Origin: Diphasiastrum complanatum | Lineage: Eukaryota > Streptophyta > Lycopodiopsida > Lycopodiales > Lycopodiaceae | DNA length: 64,000 nt | Assembly (NCBI GenBank): GCA_029204225.1 | Contig: CM055094.1 | Coordinates: 70,851,253-70,915,252, forward strand | Reading direction: 5' to 3' | In this document: positions 1-10,917 of the stretch, in pieces | How positions within the stretch are numbered: position 1 is the first letter of the stretch | Layout of the letters: each line of letters begins with the position of its first letter | The notes under the pieces: generated by a model | What the model saw: the letters and a program-made list of their open reading frames with translations, nothing else | Told to the model about the DNA's origin: nothing | Database searches by the model: none | Translations under genes and position numbers: made by a program

Positions 1-6
1 TCTAAG

Positions 7-1960
7 ATGTATGAAGACGAGGATGCTGAGAAGATAGACACATCCAGTGGGAAAGATCGTATAGTGAGGATACCACCTGATGATGATCCATTCATTGACC
101 TTCCGAGTGATGTACATGAGGATACATCTCAAGATACTACTACTCAACCTCAAGAAATAGGTTGGAGAGGTAGGGACAAACCTTTTGGTGCAAGAAGGAT
201 TGAAATTGCAGGTGACAAATGCAAGGAGAAGGATGTACCGTGGGATACATTTTCACCAGGAAGCCGATCACCTGACAGAAAGCTCCCTAAGTGGTTTGAG
301 AGATTGTTGGAGAGCCGCGACATAGATGACTTTCCAGGATCATCTAACCAGGGAGAGCTACGAAGATCAACAAGAGAGAAGATACTACCTAAAAGGTATG
401 AAACAAATTATGCTCTCTTATCTAGCATTATTCAAAGCAAAGAACCTTCGACTTATGGTGAAGTGAAGGATGATGACATTTGGGTCAAGGCCATGGGAGA
501 GAAAATGGAGTCAATTGCTAAGCATAGCACATGGGACTTAGTAGAACCACCAGTTGGCAAGAAACCCATTGGTTGCAAATGGGTATACAGGACTAAGTAC
601 CATGTAGATGGAAGTATAGCAAAGCACAAATCAAGATTGGTGATCAAAGGGTACGCACAAAATAAATGCATCGACTATGAGGAGACCTTTGCGTCAGTTT
701 GTAAGTGGAATACTCGCTGCTTTAGCTTCACATTTTGGTTGGCCTTTGCATCAAATGGATGTGAAATCTGCTTTTCTAAATGGTGAGTTAGAAGAAGAAG
801 TGTTCATGGATCAACCTGAAGGCTTTGTAACAAAGGGACAGGAAAATAAAGTATGTCACTTGAAGAAAGCGCTTTATGGTCTTAAACAAGCACCACATGC
901 GTGGTATAGCAGGATTGATGCCTACTTTCATTCAAAGGGGATGGTGAGAACACATTCTGATCCAAATCTATAAGTCTTATACTTTGATGGTATGGTTGCT
1001 TTAATTGCTCTTTATTTTGATGACTTGATTATTACGAGAAATAATCAAGAGATGATAGACATGATTAAGAAAGACCTCATGGAACAATTCGAGATGACAG
1101 ATCTCAGTCTGATGCATTACTGCCTTGCACTAGAAGTGTGGCAAAAAGGACACGAAGTGGGTTTAGCATAGGTGAAGTATGTCAAAGAGTTGTTGCACAA
1201 GTTTAGGTTGCAGGATTGCAAACCTGTAAACACTCCTATTGAACCAGGTAAAAATCTTTCTAAGATTGATGAGTCACAGTCATTTGATGCTATGCTATAT
1301 AGACAGTTAGTAGGGAGCTTGATTTACCTTGCCACAACTAGACCAGATACATGCTATGTTGTTGGCATTGTAAGTCTGTTTATGGCAGCACCTACGGAAA
1401 TGCATTGGAAGGCAGCTAAAAGCATTTTGCGTTATGTGAAAGGCACTATAGAGTATGGCTTGATTTATAGGAAGCATGATGGTTTACCTAAGTTGTGTGG
1501 CTATGTGGATGCGGATTGGGGAGGCGACTATGATGATCGTAGATCCACCACAGGATATATATTCTAGTTTTGTGGTAGTTGCTTTTCCTGGTCTAGTAAG
1601 AAGCAAAGTACAATTGCTCTTTCCACCACAGAAGCAGAGTATAAGGCAATGAGTGAAACACAGGAAGCTATCTGGTTGAGACAAATCTTGGAAAAAATTG
1701 GCATGAAGCAAAAAAATTCCATGACTTTACATAGCGACAGTTAGAGTGGCATTCAGCTAGCAAAGAATCTATTGTTCCATGTGAGAACTAAACTCATTGA
1801 GATTCAGTATCACTTCATACGTGAGAGGCTGCTAAGTTGTGAAATTGATCTTGTTCATTGTAGCACAGAAGAACAACTAGCTGATATTTTCACTAAGCCA
1901 CTTACTGGAGAAAAGTTTGATAAGTTTAGATCAAAGCTTTCTATACTTAAAGTTTGTTGA
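7..1960 (+). pseudogene. Ty1/copia pol remnant (RT-RNase H)
   Basis: This is the 3' half of a copia polyprotein: an acidic linker after integrase, reverse transcriptase, then RNase H. RT starts near base 430 with the W-x-KAM-x-EK-x-ES block and the GCKWVY motif (571-588). QMDVKSAFLNG follows at 751-783, LKKALYGLKQAP at 862-897, and the catalytic YFDDL at about 1012-1026. RNase H shows YVDADWGGD near 1501 and STTEAEYKAM near 1621. The end is ADIFTKPL just before 1960. The frame shifts near 700, and in-frame stops lie near 970, 1168, 1565 and 1741, so the element is dead. The left end, including Gag and protease, lies outside the window. Sure of the family; the exact lineage is not assigned. 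Confidence 0.93.
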
Positions 1961-1989
1961 CTTTAAAGCTATGTATATGACTGTATTAA

Positions 1990-2037
1990 AAGTGAATCTA
2001 CTTTAAAGGAGAGAGTTAGAATTAAAGTAGAATTATT
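1990..2037 (+). repeat. Polypurine tract and truncated 3' LTR start of the copia element
   Basis: After the pol stop, a purine-rich run (aaaggagaga) is followed by gttagaattaaag, resembling the usual TGTTAGAATT start of copia LTRs. LTR-like sequence then gives way within a few tens of bases to unrelated coding sequence, so the LTR appears truncated. Inference from position and composition only. Confidence 0.45.
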
Positions 2038-4756
2038 GTGTTACTGTACTGTGAGTCCTATCAGTGGATAAGGATCAGTTGGCCTCGCCAAGTTGCATGG
2101 GGTGTTAACTTAAATCTGTATGACATGCATTGTTGGAGATTAGAAGGAAAAAAACATATTGACCTATGGGTAAGAGGTCATTTATACCCTCATAATCCAC
2201 TGGTAGATGCTCCTCCTAAATTTTCTGATGTACATAGTTTGTTAAGGTTCGTTCGAGATGGTCGGAATGGATTGCTTGGCTATTGTCAAGCAATGGATTC
2301 TCGAAGAATTCAAGCTGAGACATTGGCAAATACGGCAAACATTCATATATTGAGTATGAATGACAATTTAAAGTCTTTGCATGGAATAAATATGAAATTG
2401 GAGCAGGAGATAAATGGTTTGAAAATAGAGCTTGCCAGTTCTGTCGCAAAAATTGAAGAATTGCAATCTTCAATCAGTATATTTCAGAGGACAATATATG
2501 GCTTACAACGAAAGCGTAGAGTCTCGATGGATCAGCAAGCAGAAAATGAAAACACTAAGAGACACAAAATAGAAGCTTTGGCACCAGGTGGTGGTGCCAG
2601 TAAAAGACGTATGAGGGACACAAAAGAGTTCTTGAAAAAGACGGTTGGAAAAGATTTTATTGCCGGAAAATATATGAAACATTTTTTGAAGGGTAAAGAT
2701 TTGATTAAGATTGTGGAAGATGAAACAAGTGATTCAATTCGCTTGAGAATTGCAAAAAAGCTAGTCGACAAGTCAAGCCAAATCCAAATGTTAAAGAGAT
2801 GGTGTACGCATGTGACCAAGGAGGTGTGAGTCGCAAGGGGTATAGAGTTTTGAGGAAGTATATGAAACGCTCTAACAAAAATGGGTTAAAACGTCATCAA
2901 ATAATACCTACTTATAAACTCGTCGAATCCGCCAAACAAGAATGCAATTCGATATTGCTCTCTGAATTAGGAGAGTTTCAACATATTGAGGATTCTTTTA
3001 TAGTAACCAATAAGAAGAAAGGACCTCCGACATGTTTTCATTATCATCAAGGCAATAATATATTCTTAGATCTGGAAAAGGTCCAAGCGATGATGATCCG
3101 ACATTACAAAGTTAGAACAAATGGTAAGAACATTTATTGTGAATTTTGATTTTCAATTGTATGCTTTTCTTCAACTAATATGTTTTAGTAATGAAATTTC
3201 TGTTTTACAGATTGCGGAGGTAAAGTTATATTTGTTATTAAGTTGGACGAAGCGGAAATCGTAAAAGGGCGTAAACTTGAACGTGTCACAATCACCTTGA
3301 TGAATCGTGAATTGCAACAGTTTGGCGGAAGTTATTGTAGAGAATTTAGTGTGCAATCCGAAAATCACATATGGTGGATAGCTGCATTTGAAGTTCCTAA
3401 GGAGTCTCACGACGTACTGGAGTGGCTATTAGAAAAATGTAGTATATCTAAGATAATACATGCACAAAATGAAGGCAAATTGCTCAATGTTGAAGGAGAA
3501 AGCTTTGCTGTAGAATGGCACCTAGCTGTTGATTTGAAGACTTTGAAATGCATGTACGGTTGTGGTCTCGATGCAAATGCAAAGAATTTTTGTATATATT
3601 GTATGTTTGAATCTAGGTGGAACAAAAGTATTTTGAATTGCAACCAACGTCTTGCACTAAATAGGCACAACCTAGACAAAGCTTGGAGTTATGTGTTGAA
3701 CATTCCTCTCGAAAGAGTCCATTCTTGCACAATGCATTGTGAATTACGAATACTAGACAAATTATAAATTTTGCATTGTTGTTACGCATGGAAGATGCAG
3801 CCCAAATCAAGAACAGATGTTAGCATCAGAAATTTACAGATAATTTTATCCGATATGGGATTGCACGGGGGCCACGTGAGTCTTACCAAAGACGTTGAGA
3901 TGAGTGGAAAAACGCAAGATGTTTTAGCAAAAGTTTCAATGGGTGGTGCGAAAGCGAGACACCTATTGTCAAATCATACTGCACGTGAAAGCAGTGTTGA
4001 ATGGGAGTATTGGAGGAAAATATGTCAATGCACGACAAATATTGGCTCAGATCCTCGCATGGCAAGTACACTTGCTAAGGTTTGGCAAGCATTTGATGCC
4101 TTGTCACAAACTATCAACAAAAATATTGTGAGAGATGAAGATTTGGATAGATACGCAAGAGAAGTCAAAACATTTACTGAATTGATGATCGATGCATGGG
4201 GAGAAACACACATAACCCACTATATGGTATGTGTGTCTCATATTTTCTACTTTCATATTTATGTATTTGTAAAGATTTAAACTAATACAAATATTCTATG
4301 AACAACACATCTTCTATGCTCATGGACCTTGGTTTATGAAAACCTATGGATCATTAGCTTTATGGAATACGCAAGGCATGGAAAAGAGTAGAAAAGAGTC
4401 ATTATAGGGCAAAGGCTGCGTATTTAAAAAATTCACGGCATGGCGGAGGAAAGGGACTTAGCAATGCATTGGTTGAGATATTCTAATGGTTTTACAAAGG
4501 AGTTTTGGGCCGAGGACACTTTCAAAACACAAGAACTAAAGAGTTGTGTTCAATGATCTCCAATTCAAATTCAGTCAGAAAGACAGCATGGCAATCCTCT
4601 AATGCTAGAACAAGGCATCAAGAATGGAGGATGTCTAGAGTCCGAGTTGGAAAGAGATGGATGCCGAGGACACCAACATCCAATGTTTTGGAAAACAGCG
4701 CTAGAGAAACTACAGAAACTGAAGATGGAATAGAAACAATTTATGTTGAATTGTAA
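2038..4756 (+). pseudogene. Degraded multi-exon gene, transposase-like, family not recognised
   Basis: A nearly continuous protein can be followed over 2.7 kb. Bases 2100-2520 give a lysine/glutamate-rich coiled coil, then a basic segment to 2750. A run of six A (2754-2759) carries a one-base frameshift, after which VKEMVYACDQGG continues the sense. A phase-1 GT-AG intron fits 3124-3210. The next exon holds CGLDANAKNFCIYC (two-Cys motif near 3590). A single in-frame TAA at 3765-3767 separates this from LHCCYAWKMQ. A possible donor follows THYM near 4224. A later exon (4290-4756) contains NTQGMEK, YRAKAAYLKNSRHGGG and WFYKG, broken by stops. The block of K/R/H-rich repeats before a tryptophan-rich end is reminiscent of transposon-derived proteins, but no catalytic triad was identified. 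It ends 243 bp before copy A on the same strand. Confidence 0.55.
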
Positions 4757-4866
4757 TTCAAATATTCCTTTGTGATAAATATTACTGCCGAATTGGATTG
4801 TTGTTATAAATAGAAATTATTTTATTTGGCTTTATAATAATATCTATTTTTGGATACATGTCTCTC

Positions 4867-4873
4867 TATATAA
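4867..4873 (+). promoter_or_regulatory. TATA box of the unknown gene copy A
   Basis: A consensus TATATAA lies 126 bp before the ATG at 4999, preceded by a CT run. Distance and orientation fit a plant core promoter with a leader of roughly 100 bases. Position-based inference. Confidence 0.5.
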
Positions 4874-4998
4874 GAGTGGGGGTTTTTATTTTGTTGTCAC
4901 TTCTTGCTTTGTTGAAATTTGTTTCCTCGTAATTTAGCTTGTCTTGTTCAATTAGACTACTAGTTTGCTAGTCAATTAGTGTTCTTAGTTGCATAACA

Positions 4999-6470
4999 AT
5001 GTCGTCCCCTAAAATAGAGTTGGCCAATTTGCTAGCCCCCACAGAGTTTTTAGATCAGTTAGATCGTATTTATTGTATGTTTACCGGTAGAATAGACACG
5101 CTTGCCACTCTACGGGCTAATACGGATGCATTCACGTACGTGAGTGAGTGTATAGATGCAACTTTGAAGCCTTATGCCATACAAATTCCTGGCTCAACTA
5201 TCATGTGGATTCCATATAACTTGCTTAGTTATATATGGAAAGGAGATAGACCCTTTATTGCTCGTCTCAATAGATTTATTAGTCACTTGGATAACGATCA
5301 TTACTTGGAGCTGACGAAGGATCAGCTGAAAACTTTTGATCTTGAAAGTGTAGGAAAGAAGTTTCTATCCAGTGAGATTACTGTTATTTTTTTGCTTTAT
5401 GAGTTTCCAATGACTGTGGCCAGCAACAAACACAATCCCAGTGAGCAGGTGAACGAGATGAACGACTCGGGTGAAGAGAAAGATTTATCTGCGGAGCACG
5501 AAGCAATCTTGGCTGCGCAAGAGGCAACACGTGCATCCACATCAGCGGAGCTAGAAGATATAGATGAGTCCGATGATGTCGTGCTTCGAATCCATGGCCT
5601 TGTTCCAATCATCATTGATGGGCAGAAGTATGTGTTCATGCATGACTTGCAACATATTCTCGGCTTGCGAGAAGATGAGATGCTGGCAGCATTGGTAAAT
5701 TTGCAGAATGGCAGTTTCACTTTCGACCACACCCAGCCCGACAACACGTATGAGAAGCTGATCGGGCATGACACGGACACCACCAAGCAAGCACTGGCAA
5801 GGGTGCCTTGCCAATTGAAAACGCTTCAACCACCACCAGTTCAAACGAGGCCATTCAAGGTACTCGAAGGGAAAACTGCTGACGTGAAGTACAAAGGCAA
5901 AGGAATTAACCTTGCACAAACCGAAGACATTGATGAAGGCACCGAGGCAAGTCTGACCCAACAATTCAACTTGCGTGTGTTTGTTATGTTTGTTTGTCTT
6001 CATTATACTCATTTTGCAATAATTTGAACCAAATGCAGGATGCAGTGGAGCTTGTTGCATTTGCAATGCGAAGGGGTGGCTCTCGGGAGAAAGTTGAAGT
6101 AGGAACTCTGGATAGGTCTATGGCCCACTACATTGGGAACTTGCCCAACAACTTTATTTTCTGCTTCAGCAACAAGTACAGCCCAGATGGACAAATAGAG
6201 CTTCTTAAATGCACAGCACTCTCCAAGCACATTGGTGAGCTGGACTTGTCACCATCAGCGCCAAAGGCTTACTATGTCCTCCGAAAAGCCATTTTGCATG
6301 ATTCCTGCCCTGGATTCGAGACCCGGCTCATTCTCTCAGGTTTAATTGGCCCTTATGAAGATGAGGGAGATGCTCCTAAATTAGCATTAGAAATGTTAAA
6401 ACCGGTACTGTCATCAGAGAAGCGATCAGAGAAGCTGAAGTCCTCTCTGAAGGAAATGGATCAAATGTGA
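4999..6470 (+). CDS. Uncharacterised two-exon gene, copy A
   Basis: Exon 1 opens at the ATG at 4999 (MSSPKIELANLL) and stays open to about 5976. Exon 2 runs from 6039 (DAVELVAFAMRRGG) to the stop at 6468-6470. The acceptor is ATGCAG at 6033-6038. The best donor is AG|GCAAGT at 5947, a GC-AG intron of 92 bases joining in phase 0 and giving about 459 residues. A GT donor at 5977 would leave a 62-base intron and 469 residues. No signal peptide or membrane span is visible. Residues about 150-190 are acidic and alanine-rich. The segment VPIIIDGQKYVFMHDL...LREDEMLAAL (about 197-235) and all of exon 2 match copy B at 44923-46407. No known domain recognised. Two long exons without internal stops suggest a young or functional gene; it could still be the cargo ORF of a DNA transposon. 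Confidence 0.75.
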
Positions 6471-6604
6471 ATAAAGATTTTGTCCTTTTTTTCTTGTGGA
6501 CTCTCCTAATTCTCTGTTGTCATTATATGATGTGCTTATTTATTGAATTTAGAATTTAATTTTTTTTTTCTGATAAAGATTTCTCCTCCTTTGTTTACGT
6601 GACG

Positions 6605-6765
6605 TGATTTTCACGCCAGGGCGCGACCAGGGCCCGTTTGACCTGGTCAAACGGGCTCTGGTCGCGCCTTGGTGTGAAAATCATGCCAAGGCACGACCAG
6701 TGCCCGTTTGACCAGGTCAAACGGGCCCTGTCGCGCCCTGGTGTGATTTCCATGCCACGGCATGG
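6605..6765. repeat. Two tandem imperfect inverted repeats (hairpins)
   Basis: Bases 6605-6683 form an almost perfect hairpin with 39-base arms around a single central T at 6644; the arms start tgattttcac and end gtgtgaaaatca. A second hairpin is centred on the A at 6714 and reuses the same arm motifs (gtttgacc, aggtcaaac, gcgccctggtgtga). The halves of the two hairpins are therefore also direct repeats of each other. G+C is far above the surroundings. No coding sense. It may be a foldback/MITE remnant or give a hairpin transcript. Confidence 0.8.
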
Positions 6766-6979
6766 AAACCTATCTTATCTACAACATGGTTAAAGAAACT
6801 ACCATTCCCATAGTACTGAAAATTTTAAATCACTGCATTCACATAAACAGTACTGAAATCAGATATCAAATTCAATCACAACAATTTGCATTCACACAAC
6901 CTGAAGTTCTGCAAGAAACTTGACACCAAATCTTCAGTATATTATAAATAAAATCATGTACATGATATTTTTAATTTCG

Positions 6980-7288
6980 CTATCTCCTTAGCCTTCTAGC
7001 TAGGCGGAGATCCTTTGGGAGTATTGTGACTCTCTTCTCGTGCATTACACACAAAAATGAGACCTCAAAGAGCTGCGTTAGGTACATTTCCGTAGACTCT
7101 TGTATTGCGGACACCGCATTTGCGGTAACTCTGTTCCCCAAGGAAAATTCATTGACTATTTCTTTTACAAGCCTCACAAAAGGGGCCCTAGGGATAAAAA
7201 ATTTTACGGACTTCTGATAGCTCCGTATATCTTGGAGCCACTTTGCGATCCTGTGCTTCCTACATGGTCGAGGAGGTGGTGGCTGCAT
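6980..7288 (-). CDS. Divergent histone H3 (CENH3-like)
   Basis: An intronless frame from the ATG at 7288 to the TAG at 6980 encodes 102 residues covering the whole H3 histone fold. The alphaN helix gives DIRSYQKS (20-27, canonical EIRRYQKS); alpha1 is PFVRLVKEI (36-44); alpha2 runs AVSAIQESTEMYLTQLFE (58-75); then LCVMHEKRVTILPKDLRLARRL (79-100), matching the canonical C terminus. H3 numbering is residue plus 30. Three positions that separate CENH3 from canonical H3 differ from canonical: Q68 is V, F84 is V, T107 is S. Loop 1 is not lengthened, unlike many CENH3s. The usual tail lysines K4, K9 and K27 are absent; the tail is short and proline-rich (MQPPPPRPC). The same frame stays open some 60 bases upstream of the ATG, and a longer tail or upstream exon is possible. 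H3 superfamily is near certain; centromeric role and expression are inference. Confidence 0.82.
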   Translation of the reverse strand: MQPPPPRPCRKHRIAKWLQDIRSYQKSVKFFIPRAPFVRLVKEIVNEFSLGNRVTANAVSAIQESTEMYLTQLFEVSFLCVMHEKRVTILPKDLRLARRLRR

Positions 7289-7383
7289 TTTTGAGCTCCT
7301 TTCCAGCCCATGGTGCTGCACGAGGGGCCGGCCTATCCCTGCGACGCTCTACGGTCCTACTTGGGCCAGCTGCGACAGAACTT

Positions 7384-7506
7384 GGAGGCGGTGAAGGTGG
7401 TGGTGGTGGTGGTGGTGGAGATGGTGGTGGTGGAGGTGGTGGTGGAGGCGGTGGCGGTGGAGGTGGAGGTGGAGGCGATGTTGGTGGTGTAGGCAGTGGT
7501 GATGGC
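7384..7506. repeat. GGT/GGN-rich microsatellite
   Basis: About 120 bases of imperfect GGT, GGA and GGC triplets. On the plus strand one frame reads poly-glycine; on the minus strand one frame reads poly-proline, in an open frame from 7529 to 7260 that overlaps the start of the H3-like gene in a different frame. Confidence 0.85.
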
Positions 7507-7529
7507 TGTTGAGCTGCAGGGATATGCAC

Positions 7530-9052
7530 TTCGTGTTGAATCGGCCAATTTTATATTTCTTTGGGTTGGTTAAATATTTGTCAACCCCAGGGCACGAGCA
7601 ATGTCTTCAATTATTATATTGACACTTGAACCTGAATCAATCGGCACTTTCTCATTTAAACATCCACCAATTGTAACATCAATTTCTGGCACACCAAGAT
7701 CTCCTAGATCAATGGACAATATACCAACATCTGGCAAGGAAATTAGTTTCTTCTTCTTAGGAGCAGAAAGACTTTTCAACTGCTAACGATAGTGATTATT
7801 GTCACCCTATAATTGCTCGAAAGTAATGTTAGGATGAAGTGAACCAATATCAGTGACAATATCATAGTCTTTCATCTTCACTTTCGAGATAGGCTTGTCG
7901 ATAATAGCCTCCAAAAGTTTTGTCTTCATAATTTCCATGTCCCCTTCATCAAAGGTAACTTTCTTCTCTACAACAACTATCTGTATCTCAGAATTAATAA
8001 TTTCTTTTGCTTCAACAAAAATATCCTTTGAAAATAACTTAGCTACATCACGATCATAATCAGGATCAGCTTCAAGATATTCTTTTGTTATTGCTTTGGT
8101 TGAAGATTTCTGTTTTGAGGACATCATTCATTCCTTTGAAGGTACTTTTGTGTCAGGTTTCGAGGACCTTTTGCTTCTCGTAGTCACTTTAAATAATTTC
8201 TCGACATCACCAGGCCAAGATTGGTCAACTAGCTTTGACTGTTTAGGTTCAATGACATCAACCTTCTGCACAATAACATCAGCTGAAGATTTTAGTTTCG
8301 TATCAGCACTAGCAACAGTAGTAGCAATATACCGGTACTTTGGACACAACTTCAATGGTTGTGGACAATCTGGATACTTGTGGCCTGGCTCCTTATAGTT
8401 TGAATAGAAAGGAATAAATCCGATCGGTTTTTGCGGCTACGGATAGTCCGGCAAAAAGTGTCCAGGTTCAGCACAATTGTAACAGTTTCCCGAAACTGAT
8501 TTATTCAAACTAGAAGGGCCATAAAATTCTGGCGGGTTGTGTCTCTTTGGTGCAAACTTTGGTTTGCCTTGTTGGAATGAAGCTACAGTACCTTGAACAT
8601 AATTTGCAGTTGCATCATCTTGATATATAAGAAGACTTCCTGAGAGGGATCTTCAACATATTTCACCTTCGCATATCTACACTCTTCTTTAGAATGTCCA
8701 GATGTACCGCACTTCGTACACCAAAGTGCTAAGTTCAAAGAAGAAGCGTTTGGTCTCTTGTCTGCAACTTTTGAAATATGAACTTTCAGATCGTTAAATT
8801 TTTTACTAAGGTCAGCCATGTTACTTTTCCAAAGCTTTTCAAATTTGGAAGTTGAAGCCTTATTCTCATGGTTTTTACCATCTTCTTTTCATTTAGACTT
8901 TCGTATCTTTCTTCGATCGGAATCATCGGTTTTTGTGTCTGATGAGTCACTAGAATCAAAATCAGAACTGGAAAACTTAAACTAGATTCAGATTTAGATT
9001 CATCTTCATTGTCACTAGAGTCATGCTTAGATTTTCGAGTACGTCTGGTAGA
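7530..9052 (-). mobile_element. Ty3/gypsy family G fragment (Gag zinc knuckle to protease)
   Basis: This minus-strand piece matches roughly 33860-35365 of the long family G element almost base for base. Reading from high to low coordinates: a serine/aspartate/lysine-rich Gag stretch; the knuckle CTKCGTSGHSKEEC near 8695-8740, intact here although its last Cys is Gly in the 31843-39203 copy; glycine/proline-rich linkers with further degraded knuckles; and the retroviral-type aspartic protease active site DSGSSVN near 7620-7645. Several stops and frameshifts break it. Both ends are abrupt: the left stops beside the GGN repeat and the right abuts a copia element, so it is a fragment without LTRs. 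Confidence 0.9.
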
Positions 9053-9059
9053 ATATATA

Positions 9060-10917
9060 TAGTCTTTATCGAGGATCAGTTCGTCGATCTCAAAGGTAGG
9101 GATATTGCTCGAGAAGAATCTCTATCACCTGTCATTGATACAACCGTCCAAGCTTCTAGCTCAGGCTTGTCTATTGTCGACCCACTTTGAGACAGCGAAT
9201 CAGATGAAGATGTTGCTGCTACCTAGCAACAAGTCCCAGGAACGGTTCATCAGTCGAATCCTCCCAGAACATCAAGCCGAGTGTGCACACAACCCACAAG
9301 ATATACTCATGAGTCTGCCTGTCTCTTAATGCAGGAACCGACAACAGTCAAAGAGATACTTAGCCAACCAGACTCTAATCTCTGGAGAGAAGCCATGGAC
9401 AGAGAGTATTCCTCTTTGATCAAGAATCAGACATGGTCATTAGTCGAAGCTCCCATTGGCTGCAATATCATTGATTGCAAATGGATCTTTAAGATCAAAT
9501 ATAATGCCAACAGAGCATTTGATCGAAGGAAGGCCAGACTGGTAGCACGAGGATTCACCCAGATCCCGAATGTTGACTACAGTGAGACTTTTAGTCTATT
9601 CGTCAAACATTCCAAATGCTCCTGTCTTATGCTGCAACTGCCGACCTTGAAGTACATCAACTTGATGTACAAACAGCCTATCTAAATGGAGTTATACAAG
9701 AAAATATCTACATGATCCAGCCCAAAGGATACATTCTAGAAGGCATGAAAAATCATGTGTGTAAACTCCACAAGGCACTATACAACTTGAAATAGTCTGC
9801 CAGAGCTTGGTTTCAGATCAACACATTCCTCATTGAACAAGGATTCAAACCAAGCACTGCTGATTGCAACGTTTATTCAAGGTCAGTACAACAATCCTTC
9901 ATTATCATCACCTTGTACATTAATGATACGTTGCTCTTCAGCAACAATACCAAAATGGTCAAGGATGCAAAACAGATGTTGTTCTCAGAATTCAACATGA
10001 CTGATCTGGGCGAAGCTTACTTCTGTCTTGTAACTCAGATCCACAGAGATAGAGCAAATTAACTGATTTACATCACTCAACAAAGGTATATTCACAATGT
10101 TCTTAACAAATACAATTTGATGAATTGTAAATTAGCTCACTCACCAATGGATCCAGGTCTGCATTTGTCAAAGGACCAATGTTCCCAGACCAAGCAGAAA
10201 GAGAAATAGATGAGAGAATATCCGTATCGATCGATACTTGGATCTCTTATGTATGCAATGGTCTGTACAAGACCAGATATCTCTTTTGATGTAAGCTCAC
10301 TCAACCAATATATGGCTAATCCTGGCATCACCCATTGGAAGACTCTTATTTGAGTCATGAGATATATTTGAACTACCATGGACCAGTGCATCTGCTATGG
10401 AGATGTCAACAATGACAATCTTCATCAACTCAGTGGCTATTCTGATGCAAGCTGGGGAGGAGATGTAGACAATCGTAAATCCACATCCGGATTTACATTT
10501 TCTTCAACAAAGATCCTATTTCGTGGAACAGTCATAAGCAAACCTCTATCGCACTTTCTTCTACTGAAGCAGAATACATTGCTGCTTCTCAATCTATTAA
10601 GGAAGTGTTTTGGTTGAGAAATTTGCCGTCAAACATCAATCTGTATCAATAAAGCCCTACAATTTTGTTTTTTGATAACCAAAGTGCTATTGCCTTATCG
10701 GCCAACTCTAGATTTAATTCTAGGAGTAAGCACATTGAGATCAGATATCATTACATCAGGGGCAAAATTCTCGACAGGGAGGTAAGCTTAACGTATTGCA
10801 AAACACAGGACATGTAGACATTTTCACAAAAAACACTCAGTGTTAATGCACACAACAAATTTTGTGCATTGCTCAGTATGAAGATCAAGGCATTCACGGA
10901 TCTAGATTAAGGGGGGG
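9060..10917 (+). pseudogene. Ty1/copia family B pol remnant (RT-RNase H) to its polypurine tract
   Basis: RT begins near 9340 with EPTTVKEILSQP and shows W-REAMDREYSSL, CKWIFKIKYN and ARLVARGFTQ. Later come HQLDVQTAYLNG-like sequence near 9660 in another frame, KALYNLK (9772 on), and a damaged catalytic site reading YINDT near 9917 where YVDD is expected. CTRPDIS lies at 10262 and the RNase H motif YSDASWGGD at 10438. ALSANSR and the RYHYIRG-like tail follow. Many stops and frame changes show it is inactive. The purine run at 10909-10917 directly precedes the LTR. Integrase and everything before it are missing on the left, where the sequence abuts the gypsy fragment. Confidence 0.9.

Noticed and set aside
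5384-6066. Minus-strand frames of 74-171 codons under copy A
   Set aside because: Antisense shadows; copy A is supported by its paralogue and splice sites.
7026-7512. Plus-strand frames opposite the H3-like gene
   Set aside because: Shadows of the minus-strand H3 fold and of the GGN repeat.
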